Shown piece by piece: positions 1-9,600 of a stretch of 39,799 bases of DNA. The DNA is taken from NCBI GenBank assembly GCA_903917755.1, contig CAIXBT010000237.1:1-39799 (forward strand). The letters run 5' to 3'. The translations under genes were made by a program, and so were the position numbers. Numbering within the stretch: the stretch's first letter is position 1; the number at the start of each line of letters is the position of its first letter. The notes under the pieces were generated by a model that searched no databases, was not told the DNA's origin, and saw only the letters and a program-made list of their open reading frames with translations. The DNA is from an uncultured Bacteroidota bacterium (GTDB lineage: Bacteria; Bacteroidota; Bacteroidia; Chitinophagales; LD1).

Positions 1-47
1 GTAGTGAAAGCTGCGAGAAGTGCGATGATGATCAGTATATTTTTCAT
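1..47 (-). CDS. N-terminus of an exported protein (partial)
   Basis: Only the first 15 or so codons of this gene are in the window. Read on the minus strand from the ATG at 45-47 they give MKNILIIIALLAAFTT, a short basic start followed by a hydrophobic stretch. That is a typical Sec signal peptide beginning. The rest of the protein lies outside the window, so its function cannot be told. Confidence 0.6.
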   Translation of the reverse strand, partial: MKNILIIIALLAAFT

Positions 48-231
48 AACAAACAATTTATCGGTGATAGATATAAGTTACATCAAACGGCATTTTTGTC
101 AAGATAAATTTTACAAGACATACCTTGTAAGTGTCACTGCATATAGGTTTCACATGAGCGGACTTAACAATATGTTGACCAGAAAAACAACAACTTTAAC
201 AAAAAAATCTGGCTTACTTTCATTTAAGCAT

Positions 232-260
232 TTTGAATTGAAAGCGATTTTGTAAATTTG
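232..260 (+). promoter_or_regulatory. Bacteroidota-type promoter
   Basis: TAAATTTG at 253-260 matches the Bacteroidota -7 consensus TAnnTTTG exactly. A TTTG at 232-235 lies 17 bases upstream, slightly closer than the usual 19-21 for the -33 element. Transcription would start about 20 bases before the ATG at 287. This is the main support for the small ORF downstream. It is a motif match only. Confidence 0.45.
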
Positions 261-286
261 GCATCAATCACACCAAAATTACAATC

Positions 287-475
287 GTGCTGCACAGAAG
301 TACCAAGAGCGACAATAGCCTGCTCAAATTTCTTATCGGATTCATCATTATTGTACTTTTGTACCTCGTTTACATCATGTTTTCGGGTGGACCATCAGGC
401 TCGGGCAAGAACAGAGCAGAGATACCGGCACATGGTACAATTGACAAGGCCAAAGGCACCTTCCTTGTTGTCTGA
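287..475 (+). CDS. Small single-span membrane protein
   Basis: A 62-codon ORF. After a basic head (MLHRSTKSDNSLLKF) comes a strongly hydrophobic stretch of about 18 residues (LIGFIIIVLLYLVYIMF), then a Gly/Ser/Lys-rich tail. This predicts one membrane span at about residues 16-33. A good promoter box ends 26 bases before the ATG. No family is recognised. A longer overlapping ORF in another frame (from 258) lacks such a pattern and is probably a shadow. The reading rests on hydropathy and the promoter only. Confidence 0.4.
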   Translation: MLHRSTKSDNSLLKFLIGFIIIVLLYLVYIMFSGGPSGSGKNRAEIPAHGTIDKAKGTFLVV

Positions 476-608
476 ATATATCAGTGACACATATCTATAG
501 CTGAGTGATAAAAATGGCTTAGGGCGTCCCTGAGAGCAATTTGCATCACCCTGGTGGTACTAATTGAGATTGTTGGGTTCAAGCGAATACGCTTGAACCT
601 GCGAGGTT

Positions 609-644
609 CCACCCCCTACCCCCGCCAGCGGGGGACAAACAGCC
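609..644. repeat. Dispersed repeat B (CCCCCGCCAGCGGGGG palindrome)
   Basis: The core is a GC-rich inverted repeat, CCCCCGC/GCGGGGG around CA, flanked by a CCCCTA-like arm and the tail ACAAACAGCC. Other copies lie at 29372-29409 and 36013-36048, in either orientation. All three are intergenic and close to gene ends. Confidence 0.75.
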
Positions 645-852
645 TTCGCGAGCCATGCATTCTCTACGTCTCTCCGCTTTTGCGGTGAAAAATGTATTTG
701 CCTTTGTTGTGTAATTTCAAAATACAAATCCCCCAGCCTCTCCCGAAACGAGTTCGGGACTTGCAGCCTTTATAAATGGGAATTAACAGCCAATGAAGGC
801 ATTAATCTTTATCATCCGTTTGATCCGCGTTATTCGTGTGCTAAGATATTTA

Positions 853-891
853 CCTCACCCTGCCCTCTCCTAAAGGAGAGGGTTAACAGCC
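853..891. repeat. Dispersed repeat A (CCCTCTCC...GGAGAGGG palindrome)
   Basis: CCTCACCC, then an 8-bp perfect inverted repeat CCCTCTCC/GGAGAGGG around TAAA, then the tail TTAACAGCC. This is the most frequent repeat family in the window; other copies are at 928, 29523, 33851, 34772, 37947 and 37991. Its hairpin could act as a weak transcription stop or mRNA end, but no T-run follows. Confidence 0.8.
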
Positions 892-927
892 GCCGCTGTG
901 CCCTGCGGTTAGAATTGTATTTACTTA

Positions 928-965
928 CCTCACCCTGCTCTACTGAAGGAGAGGGAGCAACAGCC
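928..965. repeat. Dispersed repeat A, decayed copy
   Basis: The same frame as the copy 75 bases upstream (CCTCACCC...GAGAGGGAGCAACAGCC). One palindrome arm has changed (CTCTACTG instead of CTCTCC), so the hairpin is weakened. This shows independent decay of a once symmetrical element. Confidence 0.65.
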
Positions 966-1004
966 CTTTATTGTTGTATTTACCTTTGAAGCCTTTCACC
1001 TTTA

Positions 1005-1034
1005 TAAAATAAAAAACCCGGGACGATGCCCGGG
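1005..1034 (-). terminator. Rho-independent terminator of the fibre-like gene
   Basis: Read on the minus strand, a CCCGGG/CCCGGG stem (1017-1022 and 1029-1034) closes a six-base loop and is followed by a run of T (complement of 1011-1016, continuing AT-rich). It lies 35 bases beyond the stop of the minus-strand gene ending at 1069. Confidence 0.8.
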
Positions 1035-1068
1035 CCATTTTGAGATGAACAAATATGTTGATCGATGA

Positions 1069-3210
1069 TTATTGTATTGGAATAGCCCAGATAGAGTTCT
1101 CTCCTGCTGTGCTGCTGCCGAAGTTGACGAGGTTCACCGCATTGGTCAGCGATGTTCCTGCCACACCACCTGAGCCTGTAGTACCTCCACCGGTGAATGT
1201 AGAACCGGATGCATATGATCTCTGAGTCACGTAGTAGTATGTTTTATTGCCTGCTGTAGCATTGTTGATGATCATGGTACCGGACAGATTCGCATATGGG
1301 CTGGCATCAGGCATCAAACCGCTGATCAGGGTATTGTTTCCCACTATATCTGTAGATATGGCGATGACCGTAGAGCTGTTTGAGAATGATGTCTGCAGCC
1401 ATACAGAAGATCCGCTCGGGGTGAACAATGGCCAAAGTGGTTCCATCAGCATATTGACTGTCACGAGCCATCTGCCCGGAGGCAATATGATAGAGTCGCC
1501 TGTGTATGCACCTGTAGTTTGATTGGGAGTGACGGTCACACCACCGGATGAGAGGCCGCCTTGTACATCTTTGATACCGCTGTATGTATATGGCACCTGT
1601 CTTACCACACCGTTCTTGACGGTCAGTACGCTGTCTGTAGCTGTACCTGCCTGCAGACCGCCCAGATAGAGGGGGTTTGAGGCAGCGACCACAGAGAGTG
1701 TATTAGAAGGTGATGCCGTGCCTATGCCCACCTTGCCGGTAGATGAAGGACTGAAGATCATATTACCAGTGGTAGAACTATAGGTCAGGTTATTCCCTGC
1801 CATGGTCACGGTCCTGTTGCCGGTCAGTGTACCATCAGCGTTAAAGATATTGGTCAAGGCTCCTGATATATTGAGTGCATTAGAAGCTACACCGTTTATA
1901 GTGGCTGTGATCGATGTACCTGCGAGGCTGAGTGAATTCGTATTGATCATCGTTACACCTGTGCCTGTCACACCGTTCACCGTAGTGGTGAGGGTATTGG
2001 CAGAAGATGTGTTGCTCACTCCTGTCACTGCAGATGAAGTAGCGCCGACACCATTCACGGTAGAGGTGATGGTATTGCCGGAGGTAGTCAGCGTATGTGT
2101 AGTAGCAGGAATGATAGATGCGGGAGTTACATTGACCCATGCAGTACCGTTATATTGAAGCATATTATTCGAAGCCAGTGAAGTGATGGTAAGCGGTGTG
2201 CCTGAGAGTTTGCTCACGGTGCTGGCGCCGAGGTTGCCGGTCACATCTCCTGTCACTGCTACTGTCTGCGGAGTGGTAGCCACACCGTTCACAGTGCTGA
2301 TGAGTTGATTCGTTCCGTTCTGGCTCAGCGTATGACTATTAATGATATTGACACCCGTGCCTGCCACACCGTTCACCGATGTAGTGAGGGTATTGGTGCT
2401 TGAGGTGTTAGCCACAGATGATACAGCAGGCGATGTAGCCGTCTGGCCGGTCACGGTAGAGGTGAGCGTATTGCCTGAGAGCGACAGCGAGTTTGTGATC
2501 GCGTCATCGACCAAAGCTGTAGGAGTGACGTTGACCCATGCAGTGCCGTTATATTGCAGTACGTTGTTGTTTGCTAATGAGGATATGGTCACTGGTGTGC
2601 CCGTGATCTTGCTCACCGTGCTGGCGCCGAGTGTACCTGTCACATCGCCCGTCAGCGCGACAGTGAGTGGCGTAGTAGCTACACCGTTCACCGTGCTGAT
2701 CAGCTGGTCGGTACCATTCTGACTGATCGAGTGGCTGTTTATGAGATTGACACCTGTGCCCGTCACACCGTTCACTGTCGTGGATAGTGTGTTGTTGCTG
2801 GAGGTGTTGCTCACTGTAGTAGAGCCGCTGCCCGATGTGCCTACGGCATGCCAGGCGCTGCTGCTATATATGAACTCGACCGCCTGCCCGTTAGGGATGG
2901 AGACCGAGTTGAGCGTGGCGGCAAACCCGCCTGTAGTGTTGTTGAAGATCGCCAATACCTGCCCGGCATTGGGTGGCGTGCTGCCTGTGAGTGTGATGGT
3001 GGCTGTGGCCGCACCTGTCAGCTGTACCTGAGATACGTTGGCGGGTATGGTCGCAGCGTTTGACACGACAGCGAGAGAAGTTTCACGGTGAGTGAATGCA
3101 CCGTTCACATCCAGCTTAGTGCCGGGGCTTGCAGTTCCTACACCCACGTTCTGTGCGTGAGATAGAAAAACGGCAAGCAAAAGGGTTGTTGTTAGTAGGG
3201 TCTTTTTCAT
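1069..3210 (-). CDS. Secreted repetitive tail-fibre-like surface protein
   Basis: A 713-residue protein with a signal peptide (residues 1-19, cut after SHA). A GVGTASPGTKLDVNG motif follows at 23-37 and a second, GIGTASPSNTLSV, at about 495-507. This motif marks the start of many Bacteroidota fibre and tail-like surface proteins. Between them are two near-identical ~100-residue repeats (about 132-230 and 265-363) and a partial third (397-453). They are rich in Thr, Asn, Val and Gly and each full copy ends in LQYNGTAWVNVTP. The C-terminal part (from about 540) is a separate, non-repetitive domain. There is no T9SS sorting tail. It has its own terminator downstream. Receptor binding or adhesion is an inference from family resemblance. 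Confidence 0.75.
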   Translation of the reverse strand: MKKTLLTTTLLLAVFLSHAQNVGVGTASPGTKLDVNGAFTHRETSLAVVSNAATIPANVSQVQLTGAATATITLTGSTPPNAGQVLAIFNNTTGGFAATLNSVSIPNGQAVEFIYSSSAWHAVGTSGSGSTTVSNTSSNNTLSTTVNGVTGTGVNLINSHSISQNGTDQLISTVNGVATTPLTVALTGDVTGTLGASTVSKITGTPVTISSLANNNVLQYNGTAWVNVTPTALVDDAITNSLSLSGNTLTSTVTGQTATSPAVSSVANTSSTNTLTTSVNGVAGTGVNIINSHTLSQNGTNQLISTVNGVATTPQTVAVTGDVTGNLGASTVSKLSGTPLTITSLASNNMLQYNGTAWVNVTPASIIPATTHTLTTSGNTITSTVNGVGATSSAVTGVSNTSSANTLTTTVNGVTGTGVTMINTNSLSLAGTSITATINGVASNALNISGALTNIFNADGTLTGNRTVTMAGNNLTYSSTTGNMIFSPSSTGKVGIGTASPSNTLSVVAASNPLYLGGLQAGTATDSVLTVKNGVVRQVPYTYSGIKDVQGGLSSGGVTVTPNQTTGAYTGDSIILPPGRWLVTVNMLMEPLWPLFTPSGSSVWLQTSFSNSSTVIAISTDIVGNNTLISGLMPDASPYANLSGTMIINNATAGNKTYYYVTQRSYASGSTFTGGGTTGSGGVAGTSLTNAVNLVNFGSSTAGENSIWAIPIQ

Positions 3211-3521
3211 GGCGATAATAATGTTTTGTCATTTTATACGCTAAAGCATTATGTATCAGCTCGATATTATTGCGAAATAGTACACGGATTGCCTTGTGAA
3301 ATGCCACTTTGATTCAATATAAATATTGTATTTGCTGCTTTTGGGGGCATCCAGCTACGGCGTTGAGTATTCTCTGCGTAAAACGAACTGTCTACTTTTT
3401 CTCTCACCAGAAATGGGGATTTTATGCATGTTTCTTGTACATAAATCTTGAAACAAGAATAAGACTGTGTGTTTTAACAAATGAGATTTTTTTGTTAAGT
3501 TTTTTATTTGAACCTTTAGTA
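3211..3521. other. Divergent intergenic region
   Basis: This is the AT-rich gap between the minus-strand fibre-like gene and the + strand adhesin. Its 3' part, described separately, is folded. No gene is supported: the short + strand ORF at 3309-3542 has no recognisable pattern. Promoters for both flanking genes are expected here, but no exact TAnnTTTG box was found. Confidence 0.4.
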
Positions 3522-3586
3522 CCGATGATTAAGAAGCAGTGATATATAACTGATCCCCTCACAGTTATATGGCTTCTTATCGTCGG
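3522..3586 (+). promoter_or_regulatory. Long leader hairpin upstream of the giant adhesin gene
   Basis: CCGATGATTAAGAAGC at 3522-3537 pairs with GGCTTCTTATCGTCGG at 3571-3586. Further in, ATATAACTG at 3544-3552 pairs with CAGTTATAT at 3562-3570. The arms are interrupted by one internal bulge and enclose a loop of about nine bases. It lies 79 bases before the ATG at 3665 and directly ahead of a terminator-like hairpin. It may be a leader attenuator or the 3' part of a small RNA. No known riboswitch class was recognised. Confidence 0.55.
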
Positions 3587-3587
3587 G

Positions 3588-3610
3588 CTCTCTGACTAAA
3601 GAGAGTTTTT
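3588..3610 (+). terminator. Terminator-like hairpin in the adhesin leader
   Basis: A perfect 6-bp stem, CTCTCT (3588-3593) and AGAGAG (3600-3605), with loop GACTAA, is followed at once by TTTTT (3606-3610). No complete + strand gene ends just upstream. It therefore either ends an upstream short RNA or controls read-through into the adhesin gene that starts 55 bases later. Confidence 0.6.
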
Positions 3611-3664
3611 GTGATTCTTCAACCGAAGAGGCTGATACTATTTTTTGTACTTAAAACATAAGAA

Positions 3665-6600
3665 ATGAGACTTATCATTACGTCCCTGTTGGTATGCTTT
3701 TTGTTCAGTGCGGAAGTCCGTGCTATTTCATTTTGCGACAGTTTGAGCACGGCTCTGACTAATTACAATTCCCAATATCCGGGAAACGGATCTTTGGATA
3801 ATTTGGTTTGGTCAATGGATAATGCTTTCGGATGGACCCACTATGACAGCACTAGTGGCTATTATGTGTATAGTGATGGGGTTTATTGGTATGGACAGAT
3901 AACTGCATGCGGTCTCAGCTTTCCAAGCTTCATCAATTGTGCCCATGCTGATAGCGTACTGAATGCATTTTATATTCAATACCCGCAGTGGCGATACAAT
4001 TGCGCACCTGCCATCTGGGTATCGTACCTAAATAATCATGGTGGCGCTAACGGATATTGGAATTCAGAACAAAACTGGAAACTGCTGCTTGGTATCTGTA
4101 GCATACCTTACCCCGCCATAGATACCCCTCTTACAAAATGCGACAGTCTTGCAGATGCGGTCGGGCTTTACTCGATCTCGTATCCCGTTGGAAGTGACTA
4201 CAACACGTTCACGAATACGCTGAACGGTCTGTGGGGTTATTCAAATACTCTTAACGATTGGCGCATGGCATATGCAGCCTGTGGTGACAGTTTCCCGCTG
4301 TTTATAAACTGCGCTCTTGCCGACACGGTCATGAATCATTTTTATTCAGCTTATCCTCAGTACACCAGCCATGCACCGGCTTTTCTTTGGTCAAACTACC
4401 TGAATCAGAATAGTCCGACCCCGACCGGCTATATGTATTATTCAACACAGGACTGGATATCATTGCTGGACTGGTGCGGTATCGGCTACCCTGCACCTGA
4501 CACCTTGGCAAATTTTTGCGACAGTCTTAAAGTTGCGGATTCCTTGTATATACACCTATACCCGGCAGGTGCCTCACCCAATCAGTTTATAAATCTGATA
4601 AACAGTGAACTTGGCACCTACAATTCTTATACGGGCTGGGCCAGTATCATGGGCGGCTGCGGCATTGCCTGTCCGCACACGATAGACTGTGCGCGCGCAG
4701 ACAGTTTTATGAGGGCTTTTAAGTCAGCTAATCCTCTAGACTCAAATCATTGCGCTCCGTTTCTGTGGGTTAATTACCTAAACTCAAATAATCTGCAAGG
4801 GGGCAATTACTGGTATTCAGCACAGGACTGGATGTCCATGCTTAATTGTTGCGGTATTAACTACCCCGCACCCGATAGTCTTAGTAGCTACTGCGACAGT
4901 CTGCAAGCAGCAGTTAGTGTTTACAATAACACGTACCCTTGCGGGAGCCAGTCTTGGGTTTATCTAAATTTCATGAACGAGACGTTCAACTCCTGGGGCT
5001 ATGACTCTTCGGGGAGATGGATAAACAACAGTCTGCAATCATGGTACAGCCAAACGAACGATTGCGGTTTTGGTTGCCCCCATGTGATCAATTGCAGCTT
5101 TGAGGATAGCGTGATGAACGCATTCCATACGGCATATCCGCAATATGCAGTTCATGCTCCCACATTCGTTTGGACAGCATATCTAAACACGGCAAAAAGC
5201 GGAGTATCATACACCACACAGGACTGGACGACGCTGCTTGGCTGCTGCAGTGTCCCCTTGCCTGCACCGGATACCATGAATAATTTCTGCGATAGTATTC
5301 AAACCGTAGTGAACTTGTTCAATCAGCAATACCCCAACGGTACTAACGAATGGACTTTCACTGGACTGTTATATAATTATCTGGGCGGATGGCATTATGA
5401 TTCCACGGCCGCTCAATACATCAACTACACAGACCTGACGTGGTTTACGAAAATAAAAAGCTGCAACATCAGCTGTCCAAATATCGTCAATTGCTCAATA
5501 GTTGGCAGCGCGATGGATTCATTTAGAGCGCAGTACCCTCAGTATGACAGTGCTGCACCTTCGGCAGTATGGACGGATTATTTGAACGAAAAGAATGCCG
5601 GTTCTGATAATAATGGCAATCAGTGGACCTTCCAACCCAGGCAGTGGGTGGGGCTTTTAGTTTGCTGTAATGTCATGCCACCCTCCCCTGTAGCCCTGGC
5701 TTCACATTGTGACACCATCAATACGATATTGGATAATATACCTGGAATAGGAACAGTTAATCTAAACTCCGACTATATTCTTAACGCGCTCAATAGTAAC
5801 TTTGACTGGCAGCATTATGATAGCGCGTCAGGCCTGAATGTTCCGAACACTTTCTCTTACTGGTACTCACAATTGCAGCAATGTGGAGACAGTTGCAGAC
5901 AGATCGTAAGCTGCGACAGCATCAACGCCGCCATAAGAGAGTTAAGCTCTTTCCAACTCAGTCACGATAGTACAGTTACATACCCACTCCCATTCGTAGA
6001 GGCATATCTGGGTTTCAAGTTTGGGAACTACCAATTTGATCAGGCTACATGGGGTTCGATACTAAGGTGCTGCAATCCTCCTTCTGTCAATTACAACGAC
6101 ACCGTTTTAAGCCATTGTGATTCCACCCAACTTGTCCGGTTCGCACTTCAGTATCAGGTTCAGACAGATTCTTGCTTGCCTATCTGGTTGTATAACTTCC
6201 TATTGAGCCAAGACGGCGATACGGCAAACATGTATCAGCTGTGCAGCGAATTAGTAAGTTGTAATATGCAATGTTTGCCCTATTGTTCCGGTAGTTTAGC
6301 CTCTAGCTGTGACTCGGTCAGTTCTGTCTATTATGTATATCAGCAAGTACTTGCATCAGAGCCTGGACATCCAAGCGGTGATGCGGGTTTACTTCAAACA
6401 GCATATCTTATTCTTTACGGACAGTCACTATCATCCGATCAGATCATACCAAAAATTATCGCCTGTGATTCTAACGCTTGTGTTGCAGTCGAAATTCCCC
6501 AATCGCAGGCGGAACAATATTTCAGCTCATACAGTGGCTGTATACCGATACGGGTCTTCACAACTTTAATGAACGCTACCAGCGGCTTGAATTTTAATTA

Positions 6601-9600
6601 CGCGAAGTGGAGCAGTATGTTCGATCATTGCGGAAACGCACGTCCGATTGTATGCGATAGTGCATATTCGCTATGCGATTCTGTTATGGAAGCGTATGGC
6701 TTGACCAATATAATTATTGCTGCAAACGGTGGGACAAGCGATTCTGCCGGAATGCTGTCAATGGTATTTTCCGCATATTTCGGGAGGAGCATATCTGCGT
6801 TAAATGCCAGCATCATGCAGTCCATGTGCAACCCTTTGTGCGACTCATTTGTAGCAAGTGTTTCCGTCAATAATCAGAATATATGTGCCGGAACAACAGC
6901 AACACTTACCGCTACTGGCGGACCGGGTTACCTCTGGAGCACAAGCGATACGACGGCAAGCATACATGAAACCACAGCCGGGACCTATAGCGTGACAATA
7001 ACCAATTCATCAGCTTGCACCGCATCCGTGAGCGGGAATGTTACAGTCACTTCCATACCGTATCCTCCGGCAGCGCCTGTGTTCCAGTCAATTTGCAGTG
7101 ATTCCACCTTCAATTTTGTCTTTGATGATGTGAGCGCTTGGGGCGATAATCTGCAATGGTCATATAACAGCAGCTTTGTTCCGGCAAATACAGAGTACGC
7201 AGAATACGACTCTTATATAATTGACCCCTTCACCATAACTGTACCGGGCGACAGTTCTGTCACGATATGGTTCCGGACCATAACAAGCCCGGCAGGGTGT
7301 CTTAGCGACAGTGTTTCTGTCATCCTTGAAACTAACCGCCTTCCTATTCAGAGGAATATTTACGCTGTCGATACTCTTGTTCCGAGGGATTCAACCACCA
7401 CCATCGTAGTGCCTAATTCACAAACTGGAATCCTGTATACCTTGCAGATCGGTTACACAATAGTGGCCTCGGCAAGCGGGACTGGAGATACCATTTATCT
7501 CGTCACGCCACCGATAGACACTCCTACCATAATAGATGTCTATTCCACAAATACGGGAAGCGGATGCCAACGTCACTTATATGCTGGCAGGTACAGCAGT
7601 TACAGTCGGGTCGACAGCATCTCTGACATATACGTCACGGTTTCCCATTCGGCGCCTGTACTTTCCTGTCAGGCGGATACGCTTTATCTGTCGGTCACTA
7701 ATAATACTTCCTCTACGGTCGATTCTGTTGTCCTTAATTTGCTCATCAATAACCCGGACTTCTCTTGTGCGAACACGGCTATTAACAGCCATTTGGGCAA
7801 CAGGGCACATACACCCCCATCAGTGAATGTAAGCGGCAGTTCATACAAGATAGGTTTAGATTCTATACCTGCTGATTCTACCTGGTACTTTTCAATGGTC
7901 ATGTTCACCGCATGCGCCGAGATACCGAATTCTGAACCCGTATCCGGCGGTGTCGTTGTGCCAAAAAATGATACTTCCAACAGGATATATGTCTGGGTAA
8001 GCGGGCCTAATGATACAGTTGGGGTGAACAACCAAGCCAATGTAACAGCAATCAACCCATACCATATAACGCTGGATTCAATTCTGTATCCCATTTTTGA
8101 CGTGGACCTCCCCAATACCACAGGCTTTGATTCGGTCGGCGGCATTTATACATATCAATCAGGTTCCCTGAACAGGTATAACGGATGTGTTGCACTGGGA
8201 GATACATTTACACGCAGATCCTATTTCATCAATAAAGGCTCAGCCATTTTTACGGGCGGCATCAACATCAGGGATAGCATGACATGTGACGGGCTAAGCC
8301 TGATTAGGGCGAAAATATATTACAGCAATAAAACAGTTATCCTGTCATCTGCTGACAGCGCCAAGCTGCTTGGCAGGGGTTATGAGCATAATTTAAGCGA
8401 TGACGGCGATACGGTCGGTATCTCATCCGACCTTATCCTCGAAGAAACTTTTGTGGTAAGAGGGTGCTTGGGGGCAGCATGTGAATCAAAAATAATCCTG
8501 AAATGGGGCTGTGATACCACCAACCTGTGTAAGATACAAATACCTACGCCATATACTTATGTAACATACAATTGCAAACAACCTGTATTCCTCATATCGC
8601 GAATTTTACCTGTCAGCAATTATAATGGCAATCCGGATGCGTATTGGGACAGCACCTGCATTAATACTTCTACTAAGTGGGAGTTTGAGGTGCAAAATGC
8701 GGATACGTCATCCACTACAACCCTTAATAATGTGCATGTGGTATTAAACAAGGGGGTGCTGGGCTCATATAGCTTTATCAACTGGTCGAGTTTCCGCATG
8801 GGATTCAGAGATTCAATATACGGGAATGCGCTGCCTGCAAGTGATTCCCTATCTTACAAGCTCACCTTGCTGACATCGCATATTTCAGACAGCCTGATAC
8901 ATTATACTTCTGCCTGCCTCAGTAACCCCAATATCGACAGCCCCATACTATCCCTAGATATGCGGATCGCAAGACTTAAACGCGGAGACAAATTCTTCTT
9001 CTCTTTTTATACTTACCAGTGCTGCCCTTCAGATTCAGAACTGTTCAACAATCCTTTTAGGATGAATCACTGGACCCTCAATGCCTATGGTTTCTATTGC
9101 GGTGAAACCGGTGGTGACTCAGTCGTTGCCAAACCACTTGATAAACCCACAGCAAATCCGCCGTATTATGCCTCCACTATTTTCCATGACAGTGATCAGC
9201 CCAATGCGATCAGTCCTTATGCCCATAATCAGGGCAATGACTTTGGCCTGACGCAAGTGTTTACACCGAGCCTTTCCACAATGAATAAGGACGAAACTGA
9301 TACTTTCTGTATTAGGAACCTTGCGCTTAATTCAGTTGCTTTTACGGATTACCAGTTGCTTTTCCAGCACGGGTACAATAATGGTGCTTCAGGGCCGTCG
9401 TTCAATCTGATAGTTGACATCAGCACACAAACTGGGTTATCAGTAAATCCCGCTGGTCGTGTACATATAAGCGGACATGGCTATACCTGGACAGGGACTG
9501 TTTTATCGAGTAATGCTTTTTTTACCGAAGTGGCTTTTGATATTCATACTCTGGGGCTCGTCGATCCAGCTATTTTAGGACCAAACGGTGCCTTAGCCTT

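Larger units (their letters stand above)
476..1004. other. Gene-free stretch with dispersed palindromic repeats
   Basis: No convincing coding sequence is seen. The stretch holds one copy of the GC-rich repeat B (609-644) and two copies of repeat A (853-891 and 928-965), each ending in the shared tail (C)AACAGCC or TTAACAGCC. Degenerate AT-rich sequence separates them. It looks like a place where short non-coding repeats accumulated between a + strand gene and the 3' end of a minus-strand gene. Confidence 0.6.

Noticed and set aside
3309-3542. 77-codon ORF in the gap before the adhesin
   Set aside because: It runs into the leader hairpin and has no family, membrane or promoter pattern to support it.
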